Notes: a model not told the origin generated them from the letters alone. Positions 25,844 to 35,794 are shown, counted from the stretch's first letter. The stretch: DNA of 64,000 nt from Jannaschia pagri (GCF_019655435.1 NZ_BPFH01000001.1:1-64000); one strand, 5' to 3'. A program made the numbers and translations.

Positions 25844-26311
25844 TTAAGTATCGTCGGCCAGTGTTTCGCCGATATTGACCCGACCGAAGTTGCGGATCAG
25901 CTGCTGGATCAGGCCGAACTCCCGGATGGACGTCTCGGTCACGCGGCGGGACAGGGTCACCACCCGGCCATCCTCCAACCCAAACCGCTCAATGTTTTGA
26001 ACGGTCCCATCGTCCGCAAAGCTGATGGCGACCAACTCCCGTTCGATTGTCTCCGGGGCGCGGTAGGCGAAGTTGCGCACGCGCGAGCGGACGTAATACC
26101 AGGCATCTTCGCGGAGCACCCCATTGGCGGACGGACGCCCCACCGTGGTCTCCACGGTATCGCGGGTATCCACCCCGACGACCAGAGCCTGAAGGTCGGT
26201 CTCATCGGGGACGTAGCCATGGTTTCGGAAGGTCGCGGAACAGGCTGTCACGCCCACGAGAACCAGGGCCATCGCCGCCATGCGAACCATGCCGCGATTA
26301 GTTGCTGCCAT
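25844..26311 (-). CDS. bamE: Outer membrane assembly factor BamE
   Basis: 155 residues. A lipoprotein signal ends at GVTACS (lipobox Cys24). The SmpA/OmlA fold follows, with VVGVDTRDTVETTVGRPS and AWYYVRSRVR. BamE stabilises the BamD-BamA complex that inserts beta-barrels into the outer membrane. Divergent to the YceD gene, as in related genomes. Confidence 0.9.
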   Translation of the reverse strand: MAATNRGMVRMAAMALVLVGVTACSATFRNHGYVPDETDLQALVVGVDTRDTVETTVGRPSANGVLREDAWYYVRSRVRNFAYRAPETIERELVAISFADDGTVQNIERFGLEDGRVVTLSRRVTETSIREFGLIQQLIRNFGRVNIGETLADDT

Positions 26312-26437
26312 GCCGAACCCGTCCCTGCCCCACAGCCCCGTTGCGGGCTGCCCTCTTTTCGCCCTATGGCTTACCTGTCCGGCTGGGCACCATCAAGCCC
26401 GGTCACCCAGACAGCAGTTTTCGGGAAGGCTTCGCCC

Positions 26438-26992
26438 ATGACACCGGTCCTTAGCCACAGATTGCGCCTCGCCGATCTTCCGCAGCGTCGTGCGACGCAT
26501 GTCCGGCTGGTGCCTGACAGTGGCGCGTTGACCGAATTGGCCGATCAATTCGACGTGTCAGAACTCCGGAAAGTCCGCTTCGAAGGCACGCTCGCTCCGC
26601 TGGCGGGCAAATCCTGGGTCTTTGATGGAACGCTTGGGGCCACGGTGGTCCAGCCCTGTCGCGTCACAGGCGATCCCGTCACAACGCGCATCGACGAGCC
26701 CGTCCAGCGCCGCTACCTGGCCGACTTTGAGACGCCCGAGGCCGAAGAGGCGGAAATGCCCGAGGATGACACGGCAGAGCCCTTGCCCGACGTCATCGAC
26801 ATGGGCGACCTGCTGGAAGAAGTCCTCGCCCTGTCCATACCGGCCTTTCCGCGCAGCAATGACGCGGAAACGCTCAATGTCAGCGCGGCCCCCGAGGGGG
26901 CAGCGCCATTGACCGACGAGGCCGTCAAACCCTTCGCGGGCCTGGCCGCGTTGCGCGCCAAGATGCAGGACACGGACGACGGGACAGACTGA
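26438..26992 (+). CDS. DUF177 (YceD) family protein
   Basis: About 184 residues with the DUF177 core, including the strand-rich segment GTLGATVVQPCRVTGDPV and an acidic middle. The family is involved in 23S rRNA handling in other organisms. The start at 26438 (MTPVLSHRLRLADLP) is family-like; the long upstream frame is the reverse of bamE. It lies upstream of rpmF, the usual neighbour, though here about 390 bases separate them. Confidence 0.85.
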   Translation: MTPVLSHRLRLADLPQRRATHVRLVPDSGALTELADQFDVSELRKVRFEGTLAPLAGKSWVFDGTLGATVVQPCRVTGDPVTTRIDEPVQRRYLADFETPEAEEAEMPEDDTAEPLPDVIDMGDLLEEVLALSIPAFPRSNDAETLNVSAAPEGAAPLTDEAVKPFAGLAALRAKMQDTDDGTD

Positions 26993-27024
26993 CAGGGGCC
27001 TGCGCCGTGCCGTGGCGCGGTCCG

Positions 27025-27114
27025 TTACGAGATGAGCGCGCTGACATAGGTAGTGGCCGCCCCCAAGGACAGCGACACAACCAGGATGACAACAGTGGAC
27101 AGAAGAATGCGCAT
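27025..27114 (-). CDS. Short hydrophobic peptide, 29 residues
   Basis: A 29-codon frame (MRILLSTVVILVVSLSLGAA, then a short polar end) forms one membrane helix. It is preceded by GGAAAGGATC at about eight bases, a good ribosome site. Nothing else occupies this strand between yceD and rpmF. It could be a single-pass small membrane protein. Being so short it may be chance, but the ribosome site and all-hydrophobic composition support it. Confidence 0.5.
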   Translation of the reverse strand: MRILLSTVVILVVSLSLGAATTYVSALIS

Positions 27115-27380
27115 GGCGTGATCCTTTCCGCAGCGCGGCATCGTCTTGGTCTTAGACGTGCGACGGGGCGCCTTGGTTCACTTTTCGGTCTCTCGTCGGT
27201 TGTCCGGCGCGCCCTCCGGGCTTGCATCCCCCGTGAATCGGTGTATCAGGCGCGCTCCGCCCGGCACCTGTGTCGGGAAAGGTCTGGACCCCTGCTGAGA
27301 TAGGCAATAGGGACCGACGGAAGATTCAAACTGACACTGGGCTCTCCGCGAGGCCCTCCTGATAGACTAGAGGTTGAGCC

Positions 27381-27584
27381 ATGGCCGTCCCGCAGAACAA
27401 GGTCACCCCCTCCCGCCGCAACAACCGCCGGTCCCACGACAGCCTGCGTCCGGGGAACCCTGCTGAATGCCCCAATTGCGGTGAGCTGAAGCGCCCCCAC
27501 CACGTCTGTGGGGCTTGCGGCCACTACGCCGATCGCGAAGTCATCGCGGCCAACACCGTTGAGCTGGACGACGACGTCGCCTGA
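27381..27584 (+). CDS. rpmF: 50S ribosomal protein L32
   Basis: 67 residues starting [20 protein letters not shown], the universal L32 N-terminus, with the zinc-type cysteines [18 protein letters not shown]. First gene of the rpmF-plsX-fabH group, which couples ribosome and lipid synthesis in many bacteria. plsX follows after 40 bases. Confidence 0.97.
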   Translation: MAVPQNKVTPSRRNNRRSHDSLRPGNPAECPNCGELKRPHHVCGACGHYADREVIAANTVELDDDVA

Positions 27585-27624
27585 GCATTGACCTCCGGCC
27601 AGCGATCCGTGACGGAGCCTGCCC

Positions 27625-28692
27625 ATGTCTGATGCGGATGCCAGCGGCGTCCTGTCCATCGATGCCATGGGCGGCGACCTCGGGCCGGAGGCGGTCATCG
27701 CCGGCCTGGCCCGGGCCGTTCGCAAAACACCCGCCATGCGGTTCATCGTCCATGGCGATACCCAGGTGTTGGAGCCGCTGATCGCCAAGCGACGCGGCCT
27801 GTCCGATCATTGCACCCTGCGGCACGCCCAGGATGTTGTCGTGATGGACGACAAGCCCAGCCAGGTGCTGCGCACGGGAAAGGCCACATCCATGTGGTCC
27901 GCCGTCGAAGCCGTCCGGTCCGGAGAGGCGCAGGTGTGCGTCAGCTGCGGCAACACGGGCGCCCTTATGGCGATCAGCATGATCCGCCTGCGCCGCTTGC
28001 CCGGCATCAATCGTCCCGCCATCGCAATCCTTTGGCCATCGCGAAACCCGGCAGGGTTTAACGTCATGCTGGACGTGGGCGCCGACATCCGTGCGGACCC
28101 AGACGACCTGCTGCAATACGCCTTGATGGGAATCTCCTACGCCCGCAACGGCCTTGGGTTGGACCGACCCCGGGTCGGGCTGCTCAACGTCGGCACCGAG
28201 GAAACGAAGGGCCGTGCGGAACTCAAAGAGGCCCATGATTTGATTGAGGCCAACGCGGCGACGTCGCACTATGAGTTTGTGGGCTTCGTGGAGGGCGGCG
28301 ACATTCCCGGCGACCGCTGCGATGTGATCGTGACGGACGGGTTTACCGGCAATATCGCGCTCAAGACCGGCGAAGGCACCGCCCGGTTCGTCCGTGATAT
28401 GCTGGCCGAAGCCTTTAGTGCCACACCCCTGTCCAAGATCGCGGCGCTGCTGGCCATGACCTCGCTTAAGCGCCTGTCCAAACGGATTGATCCCCGCCGG
28501 GTCAACGGCGGCGTCTTCCTGGGCCTGAACGGAACCGTGGTGAAATCCCATGGCTCTGCCGATGAAACCGGCGTCGCGGCCGCCATCGCCCTCGCCTGGG
28601 ATCTGTCGCGCTCCGGCTTTTCTGACCGGCTCCAGGCACGGGTGGCGGCAGCTACGCGGTCCCTCGATGTCCCATCGGGGGGCAAAGCATGA
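27625..28692 (+). CDS. plsX: Phosphate acyltransferase PlsX
   Basis: 355 residues with the family start SIDAMGGDLGPEAVIAG and CGNTGALMA. It makes acyl-phosphate from acyl-ACP for phospholipid synthesis as a peripheral membrane enzyme. The end overlaps the fabH start by four bases (ATGA), so the two are coupled. Confidence 0.97.
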   Translation: MSDADASGVLSIDAMGGDLGPEAVIAGLARAVRKTPAMRFIVHGDTQVLEPLIAKRRGLSDHCTLRHAQDVVVMDDKPSQVLRTGKATSMWSAVEAVRSGEAQVCVSCGNTGALMAISMIRLRRLPGINRPAIAILWPSRNPAGFNVMLDVGADIRADPDDLLQYALMGISYARNGLGLDRPRVGLLNVGTEETKGRAELKEAHDLIEANAATSHYEFVGFVEGGDIPGDRCDVIVTDGFTGNIALKTGEGTARFVRDMLAEAFSATPLSKIAALLAMTSLKRLSKRIDPRRVNGGVFLGLNGTVVKSHGSADETGVAAAIALAWDLSRSGFSDRLQARVAAATRSLDVPSGGKA

Positions 28693-29660
28693 GGCGGGCT
28701 GTCGTCAAAGGCGTGGGCCATTGCCTGCCGGAGCGGGTCGTCGAGAACGCTTGGTTTACCACCTTCCTGGACACGTCTGACGATTGGATCAAAGCCCGAT
28801 CCGGCATCGAACGCCGCCATTTTGCGGCGGACGGTCAGACCACCTCGGACCTTGCAACCGCAGCGGCCCAGGCCGCGCTGGCCGATGCGGGGCTGACTGC
28901 CGATGACTTAGACGCCATCGTGGTCGCCACATCGACGCCGGATCTGACCTTCCCGGCAACGGCCACCATCGTTCAGCAAAAACTGGGTATGACCAGAGGT
29001 TTCGCCTTCGACGTTCAAGCGGTCTGCGCGGGCTTCGTCTATGCGTTAACCAATGCCGACGCTCTGATCCTGTCAGGTCAAGCCAAGCGCGTCCTCGTCA
29101 TCGGGGCCGAGACCTTCAGCCGGATCATGAACTGGCAAGACCGCACCACCTGCGTTCTGTTTGGGGACGGCGCGGGGGCGCTGATCCTAGAGGCGGAGGA
29201 CAGCGCGGGGACGTCCCAAGATCGCGGCATTCTGGCCACCGACCTGCATTCGGACGGGCGCTACCGGGATATCCTGCAAGTCTCCGGCGGCGTCTCGTCG
29301 TCCCAGACCACGGGCCATCTGATGATGGCTGGTAAGGAAGTGTTCCGCCACGCCGTCGAGAAGCTGGCCCAATCCACGGTAGACGTGATGGCCAAGGGCG
29401 GCGTGACCGCCGATCAGATCGACCGTGTCATTCCACATCAAGCCAACATCCGCATTATCACGCGGACGGCGGCGAAGCTCGGCCTGTCCATGGATAAGGT
29501 GGTCGTCACCGTGGCCGATCACGGCAACACCTCGGCGGCATCGATTCCCTTGGCAATGTCCGTCGCGAAGGCGCGGGGAGAGCTGCGTGCGGGCGATTTA
29601 TGCGTGACAGAGGCCATTGGCGGGGGCTTGGCCTGGGGGGCCGTCCTGCTGCGCTGGTAG
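28689..29660 (+). CDS. fabH: Beta-ketoacyl-ACP synthase III
   Basis: 323 residues with the complete FabH triad: Cys113 (AVCAGF), His250 (IPHQANIR) and Asn280 (DHGNTSAAS). It condenses acetyl-CoA with malonyl-ACP to start fatty acid synthesis. It is translationally coupled to plsX. ihfA follows after about 155 bases with its own promoter space. Confidence 0.97.
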   Translation: MRRAVVKGVGHCLPERVVENAWFTTFLDTSDDWIKARSGIERRHFAADGQTTSDLATAAAQAALADAGLTADDLDAIVVATSTPDLTFPATATIVQQKLGMTRGFAFDVQAVCAGFVYALTNADALILSGQAKRVLVIGAETFSRIMNWQDRTTCVLFGDGAGALILEAEDSAGTSQDRGILATDLHSDGRYRDILQVSGGVSSSQTTGHLMMAGKEVFRHAVEKLAQSTVDVMAKGGVTADQIDRVIPHQANIRIITRTAAKLGLSMDKVVVTVADHGNTSAASIPLAMSVAKARGELRAGDLCVTEAIGGGLAWGAVLLRW

Positions 29661-29816
29661 GCGAAGCGCGTTACGCCATATGGGCTTTCTCGGATTTCGT
29701 CCGGCAAAAGACGGCATATGAACTTCGGCGGCTAAACCCCGATGTTGACACGGCTTTCCGCGTGAGGTGAACCTGGGGTCATCTGATGATACTTTGTCTG
29801 CATATCGGAGCTTTTG

Positions 29817-30119
29817 ATGTCGGGAAAAACTCTCACCCGGATGGATCTCAGCGAAGCCGTTTTTCGCGAGGTCGGCCTTAGCCGCAATGAAAGCGCAACG
29901 CTCGTCGCCTCCGTTCTGCAACATGTCTCAGATGCGCTGGTCGCTGGCGAACAAGTGAAGGTGTCCAGCTTCGGAACCTTTTCGACCCGGGACAAGACCG
30001 CCCGCGTTGGACGGAACCCTAAGACCGGCGAAGAGGCGCCCATTCCGCCCCGTCGCGTGCTGACGTTCCGTCCGTCACACCTGATGAAAGACCGCGTGGC
30101 TGCCGGTAACAAGGACTGA
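29817..30119 (+). CDS. ihfA: Integration host factor subunit alpha
   Basis: 100 residues of the HU/IHF fold. The DNA-bending arm contains [19 protein letters not shown] with the intercalating proline. It acts as a heterodimer with IhfB in DNA bending, replication and recombination. The ATG at 29817 is six bases after GGAG, so it is preferred over a TTG at 29814. A MerR gene starts three bases after its stop. Confidence 0.95.
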   Translation: MSGKTLTRMDLSEAVFREVGLSRNESATLVASVLQHVSDALVAGEQVKVSSFGTFSTRDKTARVGRNPKTGEEAPIPPRRVLTFRPSHLMKDRVAAGNKD

Positions 30120-30122
30120 TCC

Positions 30123-31199
30123 TTGGCTAAAGCACCGGAAAAATCCGACGGCGCGTTTCGTACAATCCGCGAAGTTGCCGACTGGCTTGGCGTACCCACC
30201 CATGTGCTCCGCTTTTGGGAGTCGAAGTTCGACCAGATCGCTCCGGTTAAGGGCGCGGGCGGTCGTCGATATTATCGCCCCGAGGACATGCGTCTGCTGG
30301 GTGGGATCAAAGTCATGCTGCATGACCAAGGTCTGACGATCCGTGCCGTGGGCCAGAAGATCGAGGACGACGGCGTCGATCCGGTCATGGCGCTCTCACC
30401 GGAGGTGGAGATGCCAGAGGGGCCGCCCGCACGCACCCGCCGTGTCATACGGCAGGGGGACGAGCCTGCCACGGAGCCGGTGGCGTCCAAAGCGACGCCC
30501 ACCGATATACCTGCCTCGGAGGAGACCTCTGCCAATGAGCCGGACCTGTCCGAACCGGCAACCATCGCGGAGCCGACTGACACGCCTGTCGCCGAGCCGG
30601 ACCTTGAGACCGAAGATGCATCCGAGGCACGGGTAACGCCGGGGGCTGCCCTGCCCAAATCACGGCTGACGCCCGTCAGCCTGGAAGAGTTCCCGGATGA
30701 GGCGCCCACCGAGGATGGGGAGTCAGCTGCACCGACCGATGAGGCACCCAGCCCGTCCCCCGACACGCGGGATAACACAGATACGCCAGAGGACAGCGCC
30801 GAGGCCGAACCCATCGCGCGGGACACCGACGTTGATGCCGACCAGACCCCGCAGCCTAAGCCAGTGCCGGTGCCGGATGTGCCGAACCAGCCCGACGATC
30901 CGACGCTGGCGGCGGAGGTACCAGAGCAGCCGGACGCTCCCAGCCCTGCCGTCGAAGCGGCGCCGCAGACGGATCCCGTGCCTGCACAGCCCGTGCCGAC
31001 GGTTCCCCCGCATGATCCTCACCCAGAGCCTGCAGCGGCCTCTCAACCGGCGCTGTCCCTGCGACGGGCGCGGGAACAGGCCCGGGGCGCGGCATCCCTG
31101 GATGATCTCGCCCGGCGGCGGTTGCGGCGCTTGGTCCGCCGTTACCGTGCCCTTGCCGAAGAAATCCGCGAAGACCTGGATGACAGCGCGCAAAAATGA
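30123..31199 (+). CDS. MerR family regulator with long acidic linker
   Basis: 358 residues. Residues about 10-80 form a MerR winged helix ([20 protein letters not shown], then [12 protein letters not shown]). From about 95 to 300 the protein is a low-complexity Pro/Glu/Asp/Thr-rich region, and the last ~50 residues are basic and helical. It starts with TTG three bases after ihfA, with AAGGA of the ihfA end as ribosome site. A MerR gene after ihfA is normal in this group. There is no cysteine set for metal sensing, and the effector is unknown. Confidence 0.88.
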   Translation: MAKAPEKSDGAFRTIREVADWLGVPTHVLRFWESKFDQIAPVKGAGGRRYYRPEDMRLLGGIKVMLHDQGLTIRAVGQKIEDDGVDPVMALSPEVEMPEGPPARTRRVIRQGDEPATEPVASKATPTDIPASEETSANEPDLSEPATIAEPTDTPVAEPDLETEDASEARVTPGAALPKSRLTPVSLEEFPDEAPTEDGESAAPTDEAPSPSPDTRDNTDTPEDSAEAEPIARDTDVDADQTPQPKPVPVPDVPNQPDDPTLAAEVPEQPDAPSPAVEAAPQTDPVPAQPVPTVPPHDPHPEPAAASQPALSLRRAREQARGAASLDDLARRRLRRLVRRYRALAEEIREDLDDSAQK

Positions 31200-31272
31200 T
31201 CGCAGGCCCGGCGCAAAAAGCGGGACTTTATGCTTGCGCCCCCGACGCAGGACCGTATGTATGGCCGCCAGT

Positions 31273-31349
31273 CGGGCTATGGCGCAGCCTGGTAGCGCGT
31301 CCGTCTGGGGGACGGAAGGTCGCAGGTTCGAGTCCTGCTAGCCCGACCA
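31273..31349 (+). tRNA. tRNA-Pro (anticodon GGG)
   Basis: 77 bases with a seven-base acceptor stem (CGGGCTA/TAGCCCG), a D arm, an anticodon stem TCCGT/ACGGA around loop CTGGGGG giving anticodon GGG, a T arm with GGTTCGAGTCC, discriminator A and encoded CCA. It decodes CCC and CCU. Confidence 0.95.
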
Positions 31350-31355
31350 TATCGC

Positions 31356-31385
31356 AACGCCTCTCCCCGATTGGGGTGAGGCGTT
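31356..31385 (+). terminator. Terminator after tRNA-Pro
   Basis: A 13-base stem, AACGCCTCTCCCC with GGGGTGAGGCGTT (one mismatch) around GATT, followed by T-rich sequence. It lies seven bases after the tRNA. Confidence 0.8.
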
Positions 31386-31416
31386 TCGCGTTTTAAGACC
31401 GCACAAGGCGGAGGGG

Positions 31417-32490
31417 ATGATGGCATATCCGCCTGGTGTTTTGGCCAGTCAGCAAATCCAGGGGCTTGTCGCACAGGGCGCGATTTCGGCGCCTCCGTTG
31501 ATCGAGGGTCAGGTCCAACCGGCCAGTCTGGATCTCCGGTTGGGGACTGTGGCCTATCGGGTTCGTGCCTCGTTCCTGCCAGGCAGCGGCCAGCGTCTTT
31601 TGGATCGCTTGCCCGAGTTCGAGATGCATCGCATCGACTTGACCGAAGGTGCGGTCCTGGAAAAGGGAGCGGTCTATCTCGTGCCGCTGCAAGAAGCCTT
31701 GGACCTACCCGAGGATCTGTCCGCCGTCGCCAATGCTAAATCGTCGACCGGGCGCTTGGACCTTCTGACGCGCACGGTGACCGATGGCGGGGCGGAGTTT
31801 GACAGGATTGCCCCCGGCTATACGGGGCCGCTCTATGCTGAAATCTGTCCACGCAGCTTTAGCGTTCTGGTCCGCCCCGGTATGCGCCTGAATCAAATCC
31901 GGTTCCGCGCAGGCGAGGCGACCCTGAACGATCAGGCCCTGCGCGCGCTCCATAATGCGACGCCGCTGGTCGATGGGGCGGCGGTGATTGGCGACGGTCT
32001 TGGCTTTTCCGTCGATCTGACCCCAGGTAAGAGTGAGCTTGTGGGGTGGCGGGCGAAGCCCCACAGCGGGGTGATCGACCTGGATCGGCTAGGCCACTAT
32101 GCGCCCCGTGACTTTTGGGAAGCGATCCGCACCGACAAGCGTCGGATCGTGCTGGATCCTGGTGCGTTCTATATTCTTGTCAGTCGCGAGGCTGTCACCA
32201 TCCCGCCAACCCATGCCGCAGAGATGGCGCCCTACCTGGCAATGGTCGGCGAGTTCCGCGTTCACTACGCCGGATTCTTCGATCCGGGCTTTGGCCATGG
32301 CACCCCTGCCCGTGGCGTGCTGGAGGTCCGCTGCCACGAAGCCCCCTTCGTCCTGGAGGACGGACAGGTCGTCGGGCGCCTGATTTACGAGACGATGTCC
32401 CAGGTCCCTGAAACGCTCTATGGTCAGGACATGGCGTCAAACTATCAGGGACAGGGACTGAAGCTATCGAAGCATTTCGCCGCCCCCTGA
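31417..32490 (+). CDS. dcd: dCTP deaminase, long two-domain form
   Basis: 357 residues, about twice the length of E. coli Dcd; long forms of this kind are usual in alphaproteobacteria. The catalytic region contains KSSTGRLDLLTRTVTDGG and GYTGPLYAEICPRSFSVLV. It deaminates dCTP towards dUTP for thymidylate synthesis. GGAGGGG precedes the ATG at 31417; the next codon is also ATG. Confidence 0.9.
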   Translation: MMAYPPGVLASQQIQGLVAQGAISAPPLIEGQVQPASLDLRLGTVAYRVRASFLPGSGQRLLDRLPEFEMHRIDLTEGAVLEKGAVYLVPLQEALDLPEDLSAVANAKSSTGRLDLLTRTVTDGGAEFDRIAPGYTGPLYAEICPRSFSVLVRPGMRLNQIRFRAGEATLNDQALRALHNATPLVDGAAVIGDGLGFSVDLTPGKSELVGWRAKPHSGVIDLDRLGHYAPRDFWEAIRTDKRRIVLDPGAFYILVSREAVTIPPTHAAEMAPYLAMVGEFRVHYAGFFDPGFGHGTPARGVLEVRCHEAPFVLEDGQVVGRLIYETMSQVPETLYGQDMASNYQGQGLKLSKHFAAP

Positions 32491-32515
32491 TCGCCGCCCG
32501 GCATCTCGCTAGCTG

Positions 32516-33052
32516 TCAATCGCGGACATGGTCGTCGACGTCGAAGGCCGCCGTGACACCCGCTTGAACACCCCGTTCAAGGTGCGTGGACAGCGCCATG
32601 TATGTCTTCGTCCCGATCACCCCTTCCACGTCATACACGCGCGCCAGTAAGCCCTCTAACGCATGGGGTGACGCCACGCGCACCTTTAGGATCAGACAGG
32701 TGTCGCCGGTGGCGGAGTGGATTTCTTCGACCTCGGGAAAGGCGCTCAAGGACAGAAGCGACCGGGTCTTGCCCCATCCCCGCGTGTTCACATGTACGAA
32801 GGCGAGCATCGGCTTGCCCATGGCCGGGCCGTCCAAATCCGCCGTGGTCCCTCGGATCACGCCTGCGGCGCGCAGACGTCGCACCCGCTCATGCACGGCC
32901 GCTGGCGACAGGCCGACCTCCGCTGACAAATCGGAATAGCTGACCGTCGCATCCCGTGCCAAAACACCGGATATTTTTCGGTCCATATCATCCAAACCCC
33001 GTCCTGCCCCGGCACGGGACCGAAGACCAATCGTTTCTTCACCCTTCGGCAT
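32516..33052 (-). CDS. Lrp/AsnC family transcriptional regulator
   Basis: 178 residues. An N-terminal helix-turn-helix (DDMDRKISGVLARDATVSYS, then AEVGLSPAAVHERVRRL) is followed by the RAM/AsnC ligand domain. Lrp-type regulators bind amino acids or other small molecules. It is divergent from the MFS transporter gene with about 70 bases between starts, so it probably controls that gene. GGAG lies five bases before the ATG at 33052. Confidence 0.9.
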   Translation of the reverse strand: MPKGEETIGLRSRAGAGRGLDDMDRKISGVLARDATVSYSDLSAEVGLSPAAVHERVRRLRAAGVIRGTTADLDGPAMGKPMLAFVHVNTRGWGKTRSLLSLSAFPEVEEIHSATGDTCLILKVRVASPHALEGLLARVYDVEGVIGTKTYMALSTHLERGVQAGVTAAFDVDDHVRD

Positions 33053-33123
33053 ATGCGCTCCTTCCAGAATGGTGTTCGCCCGATTACGCCAACGGGCAGC
33101 GCAATTCTAAGGATCTGCACGCC

Positions 33124-34254
33124 ATGCGAAACGACATTCTTTTGATGAGCGCGGTTGGCCTTGTCGGGACAAACTCCATGGCCTTGGCACCGATCTCGGG
33201 CACCGTGGGGGCGGACCTTGGGCGGACAGCGACGCAGATCATGGGCGCCTCCGCTGCATTTGGCTTGGCCACGGCTGTCGCGGCCCTGGCGCTCGCGCCC
33301 TTGATCGACCGTTTCGGCGCGGCGCGCATGGCCACGGTTGCCCTGATGACCCTGGGCTGTGGCTTGGCCGCCAGCGGTTTGGCGCCAAGCTTCACCTGGT
33401 TGCTCTTTGGCCAAGTCCTGGCGGGGCTTGCCTCAGGGGTGGCGTTGCCAGCGGCTTATGCCCTGGCCTCCGAGATCGCGCCCCCCGGACGTGAAGCAGC
33501 AACCCTTGGCCGGGTGCTCACCGGATGGACGATTGCCATGGTCTGTGGCGTGACCCTGTCCGCCGTTCTGGCCGACCAGGTCCATTGGCGCATGATTTAC
33601 GGGCTGACCACGGTTGTGTCCGTCGCCCTATCTTGGTGGATGATGCAACTCCCCAATCGGGGCGGCGGGACGGTCTCGCCCCCTTGGACCGCCCTAACAT
33701 GTCCCGGTGTTCTGAGCGGGTTGATCGCCCAAGGTGTGCTGATGACGTCGTTCTATGGCACCTACAGCTTCCTGGGGGCCCACGGTGAGGCCCAGGGCTG
33801 GACCACGACACAGGGTGCCCTGCCAGTTCTGGCCTACGGGATCGGCTTTGGTGCATCGGGCCTGTTCGATCCCTGGCTGGACCGGCGCGGCTATGGCGGT
33901 GCGGGCCCTTGGGTCTTTGCAGGCAGCGCCTTGGCCCTCGCTGGGATCAGCTTGACGGGATCGTCCTTGGTCGCGCTGTCCCTGGCTTTCTTGGCCTGGG
34001 GTGTGATCACACACTTGGCCCTCGGATTGACCGTCGGGCGCCTAACGCGGGCCGCCGGATCGCAAAAGGGGGCGGTCCTTGGCCTCAATTCAGCGGTCAC
34101 GTACTTGGGTGTTGTCGGAGGTGCCGCAGGCTTTGCACCGGTCTTCACCTGGGGCGGCCTGGCCACCTGCGCCATGATTGCTGGCGGAGGGTCAGCGGTG
34201 CTGTGGGCAGAAGCATTGAGCTACCGGTTGAGATCGCCGGCTGCACAAAGTTGA
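33124..34254 (+). CDS. MFS transporter
   Basis: 376 residues with about twelve hydrophobic helices. The loop 2-3 region reads LIDRFGAARMA, a form of the MFS A motif. It would export or import a small molecule using the proton gradient. The ATG at 33124 starts directly at the first helix; the upstream part of the frame overlaps the divergent Lrp gene. The substrate is unknown. Confidence 0.88.
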   Translation: MRNDILLMSAVGLVGTNSMALAPISGTVGADLGRTATQIMGASAAFGLATAVAALALAPLIDRFGAARMATVALMTLGCGLAASGLAPSFTWLLFGQVLAGLASGVALPAAYALASEIAPPGREAATLGRVLTGWTIAMVCGVTLSAVLADQVHWRMIYGLTTVVSVALSWWMMQLPNRGGGTVSPPWTALTCPGVLSGLIAQGVLMTSFYGTYSFLGAHGEAQGWTTTQGALPVLAYGIGFGASGLFDPWLDRRGYGGAGPWVFAGSALALAGISLTGSSLVALSLAFLAWGVITHLALGLTVGRLTRAAGSQKGAVLGLNSAVTYLGVVGGAAGFAPVFTWGGLATCAMIAGGGSAVLWAEALSYRLRSPAAQS

Positions 34255-34387
34255 GATGCCGGGCCATGTTTTCAGCGCCGCATTTCAAAGACGGGGAAAA
34301 AGCGCGGTTTCCGTGCGTCGGCAGGGAACGTGACCAAAATCCGCACGACCACTGCCGGACGCGCTAAACTGGAGCGTCTTGAGGGCA

Positions 34388-35713
34388 TCACTCCTCCGGG
34401 GCGGCGTCGCTCAGCAGGTCGTCGCTTTTGGCCTCCCGCCGCTCTTCGTCGACCATGCGCTCGATGGTGGTATCGGCGGCGAGATCCTCCACATCCGCTG
34501 GGCTGGCCGTTGGTCGCGGCGCTGCGGCGGGGGTCTGCACAGGCTCGGTCGTCGTCGGCAGCGTCCCGGAAATCGCCAAACGGTAGGTGGGTTCGGGCAG
34601 TCCGATGTCAGCAGCCGTCAGAGCCGCCATGACGCTGCGCAAGGCTTCGCCCCGAGCGACCGCGAAATTAACCTCACGCTGATTGACCCAGCCCAGGAAT
34701 TCGACCGCGATGGTCGAGTCGCCTGCCTCTGAAATCCAGACCTGGGGCGCGGGATCGTCCAAGACGAACTCCAACCCCTCCAAGGTAGACAGCCCAATGC
34801 GCCGGGCCGCAGACAAATCCGCCGCCGGGTCGATGCCCAGGACAAAAGAAAACCGGCGTTCAGCGTTGCGTGTGTAATTGATGATCTTTGACTTGAAGAC
34901 AGTGGCATTGGGCAGACGGACGTGATTGCCGTTCGGGTCCAACAAGACAGTCGCTCGGCTGGTGAGGCGGATGACCGACCCCATGCTGCCCTCGATGTCC
35001 ACGAAGTCGTTGGGGCGAAACGGCTGACGCAGAGACAGCATCACCGAGGCAATGAAGTTCTCGACCGTGTCGCGCACGGCAAAGCCGACCGCCAACCCAA
35101 CAATCCCCGCAGCGCCGAGCAAGCCCGTCAAGACAGCGGTCGCATTGAGGATATCCAGCGCAATGACGACCCCTGCCAAGACAAAGACGAGGCGCAGCAC
35201 CATACGATAAATGTCTGCGATGAAACCGTTCGGAGCCAGACGGCGCCACGGGGCCTCCCACCGGGCCAAGAGGATGCCACCAAAGATCACGGCGCCCCCG
35301 GCGGACACCGCAATCGCCACGAGTGGCAGGTACGCCACCGCCTGGGCCAAACGGTCCTGGAAACGGTCCACGACCGGATCGAGCCGTTGGGCAACGTCCG
35401 TGCTCTCATCGACTTCGTTTTCGATGGCGACCACCCCGTCGACACGCGCGGCCAGGTCATCGAGCCGAGGAATGTCCTCTCCGTCGAGGACTTCACCGGT
35501 GAAGGTCACAATCCCGTCTTGCACCGTGACCTGCACGGTGTCGTATCCGTCTAAGGCGGCAATGATCGTCTGAATGCGGCGCTGGATCGCCGCATCGGCA
35601 GCGCTGTCCTGCGTGGTGGAAATGGCCCCAGACGGCTGAGCGCCCCCCTGCGCGCTGACGGAGGGCCCCCAGAGGGTCAGGGCCAGGATGGCCGTTAGAA
35701 GAAAGGCACGCAT
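34388..35713 (-). CDS. Mechanosensitive ion channel with BON domain
   Basis: 441 residues: signal peptide, BON domain at about 45-105 (TVQVTVQDGIVTFTGEVLD), membrane helices from about 125, then a MscS pore and beta domain (GLAVGFAVRDTVENFIASV, RQPFRPNDFVDIEG). The C-terminal ~60 residues are low-complexity. It would release solutes on osmotic downshift. The BON domain suggests attachment to membrane or peptidoglycan. Confidence 0.9.
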   Translation of the reverse strand: MRAFLLTAILALTLWGPSVSAQGGAQPSGAISTTQDSAADAAIQRRIQTIIAALDGYDTVQVTVQDGIVTFTGEVLDGEDIPRLDDLAARVDGVVAIENEVDESTDVAQRLDPVVDRFQDRLAQAVAYLPLVAIAVSAGGAVIFGGILLARWEAPWRRLAPNGFIADIYRMVLRLVFVLAGVVIALDILNATAVLTGLLGAAGIVGLAVGFAVRDTVENFIASVMLSLRQPFRPNDFVDIEGSMGSVIRLTSRATVLLDPNGNHVRLPNATVFKSKIINYTRNAERRFSFVLGIDPAADLSAARRIGLSTLEGLEFVLDDPAPQVWISEAGDSTIAVEFLGWVNQREVNFAVARGEALRSVMAALTAADIGLPEPTYRLAISGTLPTTTEPVQTPAAAPRPTASPADVEDLAADTTIERMVDEERREAKSDDLLSDAAPEE

Positions 35714-35794
35714 GACGTCCCCGTCGGATCAGACACTTACGCCATCAACGGGCCGCAAATAGCACGTGGCGTCAAGGCCCGAGCACCGGTCCGG

